Assembly: GCA_025054615.1 (NCBI GenBank) | Contig: JANWZO010000002.1 | Coordinates: 1-47,687 of the forward strand | Length of the DNA stretch: 47,687 nt | Direction: 5' to 3' | DNA from: Kiritimatiellia bacterium | GTDB taxonomy: Bacteria; Verrucomicrobiota; Kiritimatiellia; CAIVKH01 | Shown: piece by piece, positions 30,844-39,074 of the stretch | Numbering within the stretch: the first letter of the stretch is position 1 | Layout: every line of letters starts with the position of its first letter | Program-made: the position numbers and the translations under genes | The notes under the pieces: model-generated | Told to the model about the DNA's origin: nothing | What the model saw: the letters and a program-made list of their open reading frames with translations, nothing else | Databases searched by the model: none

Positions 30844-30886
30844 GGACGATCCGTTCCCTTTTTCCCGTGAAGATGCCGATTAATCG

Positions 30887-31846
30887 TCATAGCCGCCTCC
30901 GTCCGCCAAACGGCAGGAACGGCGATGTCTTCTGAGCGCCGGCCGGGGAGAGCCGAAGATCGGGCGCCAGCACCCGGTCGCCCTCGGCGAGCCCTGAACG
31001 GATTTCGACACGCCGCCCGTCGTCGAGGCCCGTTAAGATCTCCCGCTCCCTCGGGGCGCCGTGCGGAGTGTCGGCCGGAAGCCAAACCATTGTTCGGTCG
31101 CCAGTTCGGCGGATGGCCTCGAGCGGCAGCGTGAGCACGCTGTTCGTTTCCTGTAGGATGAAAGTAATTGCAGCGGACATTCCGCTGCGGACGAATTCCG
31201 GCAGCTCGTCCGAAACGATTTCGGCGTTGTAGAACGTGACGTTGTTCACGACCCGCGATTCATAGGAAATATGCTCTACACGGCCGGTGAAGGCGTGATC
31301 CGGGTAGGCGTCGAGCCGCACCTCTGCGCGGATGCCCGGAGCGACCCGGGCCAAATCCGTTTCATCAACCTGGGCGCGGATGAGGAGCCGGTCCGCCAGC
31401 ACGAGGATGGGCTTGTCCGGAGCGGAGTTCTGGCCGGGCTCAAGCAGACGCGCGATTATAGAGCCGTCAAGCGGTGCGATGACGGGGGTTGGATTGAACA
31501 GCGACTGCCAGCGAGCCAGCTCCTCTGGTCCGCGTGCACGGGCCGCATCCAACAGGGTGGCGCGCTCCGTCGAGCTGACCCATGCGAGAACCTGACCCCG
31601 CGAAACGGTGTCGCCCTCGCGGACTAGGACGTCTTCAACGCGACCGGCGATGGGCGAGCCCAATTCGACGCGATTCCGCGGCTCTACCGTGCCCGTGGCG
31701 ACAACCGTCTGGCGGATGGAGCCTCGTTCGACCGCGATTTCCCGCATCGGCGTCTCCGATTCCGGGTTTGTGCGCATTCGCAACCAGCCCCAGACGGCGG
31801 TCAAACCGAGGGCCGCCAAAGCGATCCACCCAATGATGCGTTTCAT
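30887..31846 (-). CDS. macA: MacA/HlyD-type periplasmic adaptor with a very short hairpin
   Basis: The 319-residue membrane-fusion protein has one N-terminal helix (about 5-20), then lipoyl half (RVEDVLVREGDTVSRGQVLA), a hairpin region, second lipoyl half (VIAPLDGSIIARLLEPGQ), a beta-barrel and a membrane-proximal domain. Only about 25-30 residues (SSTERATLLDAARARG and onward) separate the lipoyl halves, far less than the long coiled coil of canonical MacA or AcrA. The start at 31846 has GGAGG upstream, and the ATG overlaps the tolC stop by 4 nt. It should bridge MacB and the outer-membrane channel, although how so short a hairpin reaches the channel is unclear. Confidence 0.9.
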   Translation of the reverse strand: MKRIIGWIALAALGLTAVWGWLRMRTNPESETPMREIAVERGSIRQTVVATGTVEPRNRVELGSPIAGRVEDVLVREGDTVSRGQVLAWVSSTERATLLDAARARGPEELARWQSLFNPTPVIAPLDGSIIARLLEPGQNSAPDKPILVLADRLLIRAQVDETDLARVAPGIRAEVRLDAYPDHAFTGRVEHISYESRVVNNVTFYNAEIVSDELPEFVRSGMSAAITFILQETNSVLTLPLEAIRRTGDRTMVWLPADTPHGAPREREILTGLDDGRRVEIRSGLAEGDRVLAPDLRLSPAGAQKTSPFLPFGGRRRL

Positions 31847-33105
31847 GGAGCCTCCGGGAGGGGCGAAACACCGCGCGCGCGATCCCACTCCGCGGCGGCC
31901 AAGGCCGCGTCGCGGAGTTGCGCGAGCAGGTTTTGTTCGCTCTGAATGAGTTCATCCTCAATCTGGTCCCACGTTTGGAAACTCAACAACCCGTTGGCAT
32001 ACTGGGCGCGCGCAATTTCCGCGCGGATTTCCGCAGCCGCACGGAATGCTCGCAGGACCTCGACCTGGTCAAGGGCATTCATGAGGTCGGCGCGTGCGCG
32101 TTCGAGCTCGGCGGCAGCCGTTCGTAGTGCCTGATCCGCCTCGGCCCGAGCGGCTCGAGCGGCCGCCTCCGCGGCAGCGTAGCGCGCCGGCAGACCGCCG
32201 CCGGTAAACAAAGGGATCGACACCGCGGCGCCGATGCTCCAGCCCTCCTGGTCGAGGCGGTCGCCCTCTCCCTCGCGTTGAAGATTCGCCTGCAGCGAAA
32301 TTTCCGGCCTACGTTCGCCACGAGCAAGGGCCGCCGCGGCGCTAGCCGCTTCCGCGCGGGCGGCCGCCGCGCGCACCGCGGGCACCGAGCGGACAAGCGG
32401 CCCCCAATCCGACTCGTCCGGTGGCTCCGGCGCTTCGAGACTCCCAACGGCCACCCATGCCACGGGGTCATCGTACCCGGCGAGGGCCGAAAGTTCGCGC
32501 TGGCGAACCGGAATGTCGCGCTTCGCTTCGCGCACCTCGGCTTCGGCCCTGCGCAGCGCGGCTTCGACACGAAGTAGGGAACCCTTGTTTTCAGCTCCGG
32601 CCTCGAAGCGCAGCCGGACGAGTTCGAAGTTTTGCCGCCGGCGTTCGGAAATTTTTTCGGCCAGCGCCGCGCGTTCTTGGGCGAAGAGCAGACGGACGAA
32701 TGCGCTTCGCGCCTCGGCGCCCACCAGCGATCGCGCCGCCGCGAGCTCAGCCTCGGAGACATCCGCATTCGCGCGGGCCTGCAGCCATCGGGCCCGGTCC
32801 GAGCCGCCGGCATAGAGGGCGTATTGCGCGGAGAGTCCTGCAGAAGTCCGGTCCGTCGTTCCGCCGTCGGACTCTGAGCGGCTTCGGTCTGCTGAGACGG
32901 ACAGGGAGGGCCAGAATCTGGCGGCTGCCTCGTCCACCAACCGCCGCGCTTGTTCAGCCCGCTCGCGCGCGGCCTCAAGTGCGGCATTGCGCGCGGCCAC
33001 TTCGAGGCAAAACTCCTCCCATCCAACAGCCCTCGCCGTTTCTGCCCGCAAACTCGCTGTAGCCAGGAACCAATGAGCAAAACCGATGAGACAGGCGAAT
33101 TTCAT
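31843..33105 (-). CDS. TolC-family outer membrane efflux protein
   Basis: The 420-residue product begins with a signal peptide (about 1-20, ending ATASLRA) and has two outer-membrane-efflux-protein repeats of long alanine- and arginine-rich helices (about 30-210 and 240-410), each with a short beta segment (SLSVSADRS and GAAVSIPLFTGGG). TolC homologues trimerise into a channel-tunnel across outer membrane and periplasm. It is the first gene of the export operon, and its stop overlaps the macA start. The ATG at 33105 has no obvious ribosome site; the frame continues to 33252 without a signal-like sequence, so the shorter form is preferred. Confidence 0.92.
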   Translation of the reverse strand: MKFACLIGFAHWFLATASLRAETARAVGWEEFCLEVAARNAALEAARERAEQARRLVDEAAARFWPSLSVSADRSRSESDGGTTDRTSAGLSAQYALYAGGSDRARWLQARANADVSEAELAAARSLVGAEARSAFVRLLFAQERAALAEKISERRRQNFELVRLRFEAGAENKGSLLRVEAALRRAEAEVREAKRDIPVRQRELSALAGYDDPVAWVAVGSLEAPEPPDESDWGPLVRSVPAVRAAAARAEAASAAAALARGERRPEISLQANLQREGEGDRLDQEGWSIGAAVSIPLFTGGGLPARYAAAEAAARAARAEADQALRTAAAELERARADLMNALDQVEVLRAFRAAAEIRAEIARAQYANGLLSFQTWDQIEDELIQSEQNLLAQLRDAALAAAEWDRARGVSPLPEAP

Positions 33106-33584
33106 GATGGGGGTGTGCCGTGAGAATGAGGTGATTCGCGTGTACGTCACACTTCGGCAGGAGATCATGGGGTTAATGATCAAGAGACCCGCCTTTCGAG
33201 AACGATTGGCAGAAAAAGGAGGACGGAATGGCATATTTCGGCGGGGGTCCATCCGCTGTAAAGACTATCCGATTATTCGAAATAACGGGTGGGTTGTTTA
33301 CGAATATTGTGCCAAACGCGGCTCCGGCTGCATCCGTATGATTTGCGCCGCTCGTCTAGAGCATTGGGCAGGCTCGTCGCAGCTTTCTTGGAAATGGCCG
33401 GTGAATCCTTCGGCCCGACAACGATCGACTTCCGCCTTTTTGCCAACGTGTCGGTGATGCAGTCGATGATTCATCCACCCGTCCTCAGTATGGCGAAGGC
33501 CGTCCCATTTCGACTCGGCGATTTAGGTCGGATTCATTCGTACGCCAAACAGCGCCGCGGGCACCGTTGGCGGGCAAAGCGCGG
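33106..33584. other. Intergenic region upstream of the tolC operon
   Basis: 479 nt without a supported gene. It must contain the promoter of the minus-strand export operon, but I find no clear sigma-70 boxes, repeat, RNA gene or terminator. Open frames here lack motifs and ribosome sites. Confidence 0.6.
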
Positions 33585-34157
33585 TCAAGGAAGAGCCTCG
33601 AGCGAGACATCATCAATCTGCAGCGCGCCGGTGGGGCCTGCTCCGGAGACGTTGAACACGGCGCGTACCCATTCCGTGCCCTCGGGCGATACGGCGATCA
33701 GCTCGCGCTCGGTCCAACTTTCACCAATGTTTTCGAGTTTCAGCGCGGCGGAGCCCAGCATCTGAGTGCGATCCCAGTTCCAGAATTCCAGTTTCATTTC
33801 CTGAGTTTCGGCGGCCCACCCGACGTCTGCGTAGAACCACGCTTTGAGCCGGTAGGACTGGTTGCCGCGCCCCTGCGCCTCCTGCCACACGCCGCCGTTG
33901 GAGCCGGCGTTGGCCCACGTGCCCCGAATGGCGATGATGTATTGGCCATCCTTCGCGCGCCAGTTTTCGCGCGACGCGCTGCCCCACGCGTCGCCATGGT
34001 CGTCCGGATCGTTCATTTTCCAGTTTTGCGCAAATCCATAAGAAAATGCGCTTTCCGCCTCGAAACTGCTGTTGGACAGCAAATTCTGACTGGCGGCCGC
34101 GGCGAAGAGCGACGCGCCCACCGCGCACAGGAAGACGTTGATTGTGACGCGAATCAT
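33585..34157 (-). CDS. Small secreted carbohydrate-binding-like protein
   Basis: The 190-residue product (ATG at 34157) has a signal peptide (about 1-24, VFLCAVGASLFAAAAS) followed by one beta-sandwich. The pattern is LLSNSSFE at the start, SYRLKAWFYADVGW in the middle, and WVRAVFNVSGAG then LQIDDVSLE at the end. This is the general layout of CBM4/9- or discoidin-like jelly rolls found in secreted proteins of Verrucomicrobiota-type bacteria. Ligand unknown; no catalytic domain. Its start lies 55 nt from the divergent YhcH-family start, so the two genes share a short promoter region. Confidence 0.75.
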   Translation of the reverse strand: MIRVTINVFLCAVGASLFAAAASQNLLSNSSFEAESAFSYGFAQNWKMNDPDDHGDAWGSASRENWRAKDGQYIIAIRGTWANAGSNGGVWQEAQGRGNQSYRLKAWFYADVGWAAETQEMKLEFWNWDRTQMLGSAALKLENIGESWTERELIAVSPEGTEWVRAVFNVSGAGPTGALQIDDVSLEALP

Positions 34158-34212
34158 GAAAGACTGTAGCCGTGATCCTAACAAATCGTCGTCGTTTCAC
34201 AAGGGGGACGCT

Positions 34213-34662
34213 ATGATTCTCGACCGGCTCGACCGCGCATCGGCCTATGCCCACTTGTTCGAGGGGCTCTCGGACGCCTTTGTTTTTTTAATGCGACGTG
34301 GATGGGAATCCTTTCCAGAGGGACGCGTCGAGCTCAAGCCGTCGCGGCTCTACGCGCACATCGAGCGGGCAAGGGGGCGCAGCCGCGCTCACGCGCCGCT
34401 GGAGGCGCACCGAGTTTTTGCGGATGTCCAGTATGTTGTGGAGGGCCGGGACATCATGGGCTGGCGAGATCTCGCCTCGTGTATGTCGCCGAAGTCGCCG
34501 TATGACAAATCGCGCGACCTCGTGTTTTTCGAGGATCCGCCCTTGTGCTGGTTTGAAGTCCCCGCCGGCTACTTTACCTTGTTTCTGCCGGACGACGCGC
34601 ACGCGCCGCTGGCCGGCGACGGCCCCGTCTTCAAGGTCGTCGTCAAAGTTCGACTCGTTTGA
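34213..34662 (+). CDS. YhcH/YjgK/YiaL family protein
   Basis: The 149-residue cupin-like protein (ATG at 34213, AGGGGG upstream) has the family pattern: a region with FEGLSDAF, the HIERARGRSRAHAPLEAHR core, an FADVQYVVEGRDIMGW segment carrying metal-site residues, and the end PLAGDGPVFKVVVKV. Family members are associated with sugar catabolism, including sialic acid and other aldoses, possibly as anomerases. No sugar-kinase or transporter neighbour is present. The gene ends 24 nt before the convergent DUF4914 gene. Confidence 0.88.
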   Translation: MILDRLDRASAYAHLFEGLSDAFVFLMRRGWESFPEGRVELKPSRLYAHIERARGRSRAHAPLEAHRVFADVQYVVEGRDIMGWRDLASCMSPKSPYDKSRDLVFFEDPPLCWFEVPAGYFTLFLPDDAHAPLAGDGPVFKVVVKVRLV

Positions 34663-34686
34663 CGGCTGCCGCGCCGGTCTGCAGCC

Positions 34687-36579
34687 TCAGTCGTCGCCCT
34701 CTAGCATCGGGTGCGGGATGAGTTTCGCGTAGTCCTCGACGGAACCGCCGTCCAGACAGCACTCGATGATCCGATTGCCCAAAGGATGGAGGTCCGGTCC
34801 GCGGTAGCGCTCCAGCTGCTGGTGGAAGAAGTGGGTGAGCTGCAGCGCGCCCTTGTCGTACGCATCGGGGCCGACCTCGCGCTGGCGATCGACCTCGAGG
34901 AAGATCGACGGAATTGTCTGGCCCTCGACGACGATGGAATTGAGCGCATAGCCCAGCAGCGGGCATCGCGCGGGGCGGACCTGATCGCGTGAGAAGCGAG
35001 CGCTGCCGCGGCGCGCGAGGTACTCGCGGGCAATCCACTGCGGCATGAAGCCCGTCTTCCAGGCGCCGATATGCTGGTTGGGGATGAGGATGTATTTGAC
35101 GCGCGGCGTATCGAGGATCTGCTGAAGCAACAGATTGGCCTGGTCCACCATGCGGCCCGTTGCAAACGGCCAGTAGGAGCCGACGCCCTCTGAGCTCATT
35201 CCTTCCGTGGCGACAATGCTCGGATTGGCATGGCCGCGCGGGGCGACGAGGCGCCAAAGCCACGCGAGCGCGGGAGGCAGTTTGTGAAAGAGACCAATGA
35301 TGCCGTAGGTCGGATGCTCCTCCGTGCAAGGCGGGCATCGTACGCCGAAGCTGCGAATGTCGACGTTGACCGCGCCATTGTAGACCCCCGGGACAATCCG
35401 CCGTGGGATCACAACGCGCGGGTTCGGGCACGGCTTGCCGGGCGCGTCTTCAATATGCTCCCAGATCAGCGCGGTGCTGCCCGGCTTGGCGTCGATGTTG
35501 AGGAAAAGAAGCGGCTCCTTTGGATGGATGGTCAGCTCCTCCAGGTGAGGATCAACTCCGTATCGCGTGATATGGTTGACGCGGACAAACCAGCCCTGCT
35601 CGGCATCCATCAGGGCCAGTCGCCCGTCGTTTTTGGCGAGTGACGGGTGGCAGAGGGCCATGTCGTCGGTGACGGGGCGGAGTTCGCAGTTGCGCGGCAT
35701 GACGAGAGTGCGGCGTTCGCCCGTGATGATGTTCTGGCCGAGGAGGAGCGAGCCATCGCGCTCGCGGTGGACCTGCTCGAGCATCTCACTCTTGCCGCCG
35801 CCGCTTGCGCCCTCGTGCATGATCGTCACCTTGTTGTCGTAAGGTGTAATAACTTGCACGGTCGAGCAGTGAGCGGTGACCCAGTTTTCCTTTTCACCGA
35901 GGGTGAGAAGCACGCCATAGATGCCCTTTTTGGCGCTGGGGCCGGGGTATAGGTTGTAGCTGAAGAGCTCATGGATGCGGCTTCGCCGATTATGGACGAC
36001 CATCTGCTTGCCCTTGAAATGCGTGTGTCGGAACGGCGGCGCCACATAAATAATCGCGCGCGGGTTGAAGCCCTCGGGGACCTTGTCGGACTCGAGGATT
36101 CCCTGCAGCACTGCCAGGCCGAATGCGAAGAATCCAGCATTCGCCGGCCCGACCACAAGCGCGTCGGCGCCAGTCTGAGGACCACCGGCGTGGAAGGGGA
36201 ATAGGGCGAGTTCTTGCGTTTTCAGCCACGCAAATGTCTCGAGCCTGAGGCTTTCGAACGTGGTGCCGAACTCCTCCCGAAACCGCGGTTTGTCCGTCGG
36301 CCGCTCGTCCGCTATCACCATGCAGTCGGGGTCGCGGCGCCGCATGTACGGTTCGGTGTAATTCGCGCTGATTCCGTTTTTGACGCGGCAAACCCAGGCC
36401 TCCACGACGCGTCCCTTCCCGGGTACGTCATATGCGACCTCGTGAATTCCGTTGACCGCATCGCGCACGGACAGTTCGATCAATTCCTGCTGATTGCGCG
36501 CCACGGTGTATGACGGGCACGCCTCGAGGATGTCCCGCACTTCGGGGGGCACATCGAATCCTAGATCCACTTTAGCCAT
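34687..36579 (-). CDS. DUF4914-family protein, P-loop, PEP-carboxykinase-like
   Basis: From the ATG at 36579 (AGGAGG eight nt upstream) the product has 630 residues and no signal peptide or membrane helix. Its length and blocks, such as MHEGASGGGKSEMLEQVHRE and CELRPVTDDMALCHPSL, match my memory of the uncharacterised DUF4914 family. GASGGGKSEM is a P-loop of the kind seen in PEP carboxykinases, and the protein is probably a distant relative. It lacks the GTP-PEPCK signature (PSACGKTN), and the ATP-PEPCK loop is also different. An ATP- or GTP-dependent cytosolic enzyme is likely; substrate unknown. A promoter-RNA-terminator unit sits immediately upstream and may control it. Confidence 0.75.
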   Translation of the reverse strand: MAKVDLGFDVPPEVRDILEACPSYTVARNQQELIELSVRDAVNGIHEVAYDVPGKGRVVEAWVCRVKNGISANYTEPYMRRRDPDCMVIADERPTDKPRFREEFGTTFESLRLETFAWLKTQELALFPFHAGGPQTGADALVVGPANAGFFAFGLAVLQGILESDKVPEGFNPRAIIYVAPPFRHTHFKGKQMVVHNRRSRIHELFSYNLYPGPSAKKGIYGVLLTLGEKENWVTAHCSTVQVITPYDNKVTIMHEGASGGGKSEMLEQVHRERDGSLLLGQNIITGERRTLVMPRNCELRPVTDDMALCHPSLAKNDGRLALMDAEQGWFVRVNHITRYGVDPHLEELTIHPKEPLLFLNIDAKPGSTALIWEHIEDAPGKPCPNPRVVIPRRIVPGVYNGAVNVDIRSFGVRCPPCTEEHPTYGIIGLFHKLPPALAWLWRLVAPRGHANPSIVATEGMSSEGVGSYWPFATGRMVDQANLLLQQILDTPRVKYILIPNQHIGAWKTGFMPQWIAREYLARRGSARFSRDQVRPARCPLLGYALNSIVVEGQTIPSIFLEVDRQREVGPDAYDKGALQLTHFFHQQLERYRGPDLHPLGNRIIECCLDGGSVEDYAKLIPHPMLEGDD

Positions 36580-36609
36580 CGCAGGCCTCCTAGTTCGAGT
36601 TTTCAACTA

Positions 36610-36644
36610 AAAAAGCCGATGCCGCTTCTTCACGGCGTCGGCTC
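36610..36644 (-). terminator. Intrinsic terminator just upstream of the DUF4914 gene
   Basis: On the minus strand AGCCGACGCCG pairs with CGGCATCGGCT (11 bp with one mismatch or wobble) around an 8-nt loop, followed at once by six T. It ends about 30 nt before the DUF4914 start codon and just before that gene's AGGAGG. No protein gene ends immediately upstream, so it terminates a short RNA or attenuates a leader. Confidence 0.8.
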
Positions 36645-36748
36645 ACTTCCCGACCGCTTCGCTTGTGCGATTCGGCCGCGACTTGAACATCCAACAATCG
36701 TTTTTCCGAGGCTCCGCCTCGCGCGCGCGCCGCGGCACCCCGGCAACC
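36610..36748 (-). ncRNA. Candidate 139-nt structured leader RNA or small RNA
   Basis: The segment runs from a predicted start near 36748 to the terminator. Its 5' part, GCCGGGGTGCCGCGG (36745-36731), can pair with the terminator's 3' half (TGCCGC with GCGGCA, then GCCG with CGGC). Internal hairpins are CGAGGC-GGA-GCCTCG (36722-36708) and TCGC-ACAA-GCGA inside a CCGA/TCGG stem (36676-36651). The alternative 5'-end/terminator pairing is what an attenuator or riboswitch would need; a free-standing sRNA with closed ends is equally compatible. I do not recognise a known RNA family. Confidence 0.5.
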
Positions 36749-36754
36749 GTGATA

Positions 36755-36782
36755 GCCTATGGATCGGCGGCGTGTTGTCAAT
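36755..36782 (-). promoter_or_regulatory. Candidate sigma-70 promoter for the structured RNA
   Basis: On the minus strand a perfect TTGACA (36782-36777) is followed after 16 nt by TAGGCT (36760-36755), which keeps the first two and last bases of the -10 consensus. Transcription would start near 36748, directly at the structured RNA. Confidence 0.5.
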
Positions 36783-37073
36783 CCCCCTCGGGTCGGCCTC
36801 TATGAAGTTTTGAAAATGTCCGCGCGCGAACTCGATAAAATGACCCCTTGGCGGCGGAGCAAGGACCGCCGCGATGGGAAAACTTCGGAGCAGACAGAAC
36901 GAGCGAACGAGGCTGACGGTCATGAGTCGGATGGAATAAATCCGTTGCGCATAGTGGAGTTGGCGCGCGAACCGGGACCGAGTGATCCCTCCCCAAACGG
37001 ATCTGGCCGCGGTTTCAAGTTGCTGAGGGTAAAGGGTTGGTCCGCCGTAGTAGTGGCTGCCAAGGGAGCGGAA
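36783..37073. other. Intergenic stretch without a supported gene
   Basis: A plus-strand frame (36759-37079, 106 codons) crosses this stretch, but it has no ribosome site, no domain and a low-complexity charged composition, so it is not called. I see no other feature before the R2 repeat. Confidence 0.55.
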
Positions 37074-37288
37074 TTTTAGCGGGAGGCGCTGTGAAGAGGG
37101 ACTGTAAATTCGCCGCCCACAGAGGGGCGGCCCACATCGCTTGCCCGCTCCACAAATTCCGGTCGGCGTGGAAATGGACCTTCCAGATAAGGCTTGTTGG
37201 AGGGCGCGGTTCCACCCGGGCCGATGATTTGGGACAGGGTGGAAGCTCTTCCTCCGGATGAGGACGCCGTGGAAGGCGTCCCTCCAAC
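37074..37288 (+). repeat. Composite intergenic repeat, copy R2
   Basis: It aligns by eye with the reverse complement of 90-310 and, over its right part (37198-37288), with 39487-39585. It contains a perfect hairpin GGACGCC-GTGGAA-GGCGTCC (37262-37281) and a nearly perfect one, GGCGCGG-TTCCAC-CCGGGCC (37203-37222). It lies just beyond the 3' end of the S74 repeat-protein gene. I see nothing in 37289-37373. Confidence 0.8.
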
Positions 37289-37373
37289 TTAATTATCAAC
37301 AGCGAGCAAGCGGGCGGGCGCCATTCCTCGATTTCATTCAATAAGCGGCATTTTCTTCATCGAATCTTCAGCC

Positions 37374-39074
37374 TCAAAATGATCCGCCTACAGGCCCCTG
37401 GATTCGTTTTTCGAGTTCCTCGATCCGTCGGCGCAGGTCCTCGTTTTCCCGCGCGATTCGCTCGTTCTGCCTCGCCAGCGCCTGCACGGCGGCGAAAAGC
37501 ACCCCGTCGGCATCTACCGTCGTAATCCCATACCCCGGTGCGTCGCCTAACCCAAACGCCTCATAAAAATCCTGCGCCGTCGGCCCCATGTGCCTTACCT
37601 GTTCCGGCTGCCCCTTGTACCGCCACGTCGCGATCGGCAATTCCACAACCTTTTCCAACACCTCCTTAGGATTTACCGGCTCAAATCCCTCTTTCGCATT
37701 CTTATCGCTTAGCGACGTCCACGACCCGCTCCCCGGCGCCACCGCTACTCCGCTGGTCATCGCCGCCGACGTGAAGATCCGAAATCCCCCCGCCGCGCGG
37801 AACGTCACCGAGTTGGCATTCGTGGAAGCAGTAGGTGCTCCTGAACTCTTATCCGACCATACAAACGCCCCCGCATGCAAAGCATGCGCCAGCCAACCCA
37901 TCGCACATGCGCCTGTTGCATTATTGCCCACCCGATTATTAAATCCCCCGGGAATCACCGCATAGTACGAAGTTGGCCCAATAACGTTGAAAAAACCGCC
38001 GCCGATCGTTGCGTAGCTCGAATTTGACTGAATTTGATTCACCCCGCCGCCACCGATTGTCGCATAGTCAGAATCCGTCTGAATTTGATTCTGATAACCG
38101 CCGCCGAGCGCCACGTAATCCGTTTCTGGTTGAATTTTATTCTCCCGACCCCCGCCGATCGTCGCGTAGATCGAATTCGTCTGAATTTGATTACCATCGC
38201 CGCCTCCGATCGTAGCGTAATCCGAATTCGTCTGAATTTGATTCCCATTACCGCCACCGATCGTTGCGTACCGCGAATCCGCCTGAATTTGATTCCCATT
38301 ACCGCCACCGATCGTTGCGTACCACGAATCCGCCTGAATTCGATTCCCATTACCGCCACCGATCGTTGCGTACCACGAATCCGCCTGAATTCGATTCCCA
38401 CGACCGCCGCCGATCGTTGCGTAGCTCGAATTTGTCTGAATTTGATTCAAATAACCGCCGCCGATCGTCGAGAGCCGTGCATCCGGTTGAACTTGATTTG
38501 ACCAACCGCCGCCAATTGTCGCGTAGTCCGAATCCGTCTGAATTTGATTCTGATAACCGCCGCTGATCGTCGCGTAGTCCGAAAACATCTGAATTTGATT
38601 CTCAGCACCACCGCCGATCGACGAGTAGTTCGCACCGGCCGCGATTGAGTTTGTTCCTCCCTTCGCATTGAGCACGATGCTGTGTGCCTGTACAACCCGC
38701 ATCCCATGCACTGCACGCGCGTACGGCACCGCCATCAATCGCTCCCTCGGGCTCAATATGTTTCCGTTGACCTCCACCTCGAGCCACACCTGCACGTTCG
38801 TCAGCGCCGCATCCAGATCGCCCACCACGCCATATTGCCCGATCACCGTCGCATACAGCCCGTCTACCGCCGTCGCAAAATTCGTGCTGTAGTGAAGCTG
38901 CGTGCCCGCCGTCGGCGCATCATACAGTCGAAACACCAGCCTCACCGGCCCGCTGTACAGGCTCGATCCTTCCGCTAATCGACCTTGATAATGAATCATC
39001 GCCGGCGCATCAGCCTGCACCACGACTGCGCCCATGCCCGTCAACACCATCGCGAACAGCCACCCTCGTTTCAT
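37374..39074 (-). CDS. Secreted 17-residue-repeat protein with C-terminal peptidase S74 chaperone domain
   Basis: The 566-residue protein has a signal peptide (about 1-21) and an N-terminal beta domain (25-155) with MIHYQGRLAEGSSLYSG. Twelve regular 17-residue repeats follow (159-362, consensus NQIQTNSxYATIGGGxG) plus two decayed ones, resembling the left-handed beta-roll of trimeric adhesin heads. After a linker, a peptidase-S74 intramolecular chaperone begins at SLSDKNAKEGFEPVNPKEVL (about 455), with HMGPTAQDFYEAFGLG. A coiled coil (about 530-560) ends it. S74 domains trimerise phage tailspikes and surface fibres and cleave themselves off at a Ser-Lys site. The start is supported by GGAGG. 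A trimeric surface adhesin or fibre is likely (inference). Confidence 0.85.
   Translation of the reverse strand: MKRGWLFAMVLTGMGAVVVQADAPAMIHYQGRLAEGSSLYSGPVRLVFRLYDAPTAGTQLHYSTNFATAVDGLYATVIGQYGVVGDLDAALTNVQVWLEVEVNGNILSPRERLMAVPYARAVHGMRVVQAHSIVLNAKGGTNSIAAGANYSSIGGGAENQIQMFSDYATISGGYQNQIQTDSDYATIGGGWSNQVQPDARLSTIGGGYLNQIQTNSSYATIGGGRGNRIQADSWYATIGGGNGNRIQADSWYATIGGGNGNQIQADSRYATIGGGNGNQIQTNSDYATIGGGDGNQIQTNSIYATIGGGRENKIQPETDYVALGGGYQNQIQTDSDYATIGGGGVNQIQSNSSYATIGGGFFNVIGPTSYYAVIPGGFNNRVGNNATGACAMGWLAHALHAGAFVWSDKSSGAPTASTNANSVTFRAAGGFRIFTSAAMTSGVAVAPGSGSWTSLSDKNAKEGFEPVNPKEVLEKVVELPIATWRYKGQPEQVRHMGPTAQDFYEAFGLGDAPGYGITTVDADGVLFAAVQALARQNERIARENEDLRRRIEELEKRIQGPVGGSF
37989..38600 (-). repeat. 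Twelve 51-bp tandem coding repeats
   Basis: The 17-residue units of the S74 protein are repeated at 51-bp intervals. Units five and six, encoding NRIQADSWYATIGGGNG, are identical at DNA level and unit seven differs little, so the array is recently expanded and likely still changes length. Confidence 0.9.

Noticed and set aside
34687-36579. Annotation as GTP-dependent PEP carboxykinase
   Set aside because: Size and P-loop are similar, but the PSACGKTN signature and the usual substrate-binding blocks are missing; the DUF4914 pattern fits better.
36680-36700. GTTCAAGTC (minus strand) resembling a tRNA T-loop
   Set aside because: The flanking bases do not form a T-stem and no other cloverleaf arms are present.
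36759-37079. Plus-strand 106-codon open frame
   Set aside because: No ribosome site or domain, charged low-complexity composition, and it overlaps the minus-strand promoter of the structured RNA and the start of R2.
37989-38600. Regular 51-bp repeats resembling a CRISPR array
   Set aside because: The period is a multiple of three, the units are translated as a 17-residue motif inside a long gene with a signal peptide, there are no unique spacers, and no cas1 or cas2 is present.
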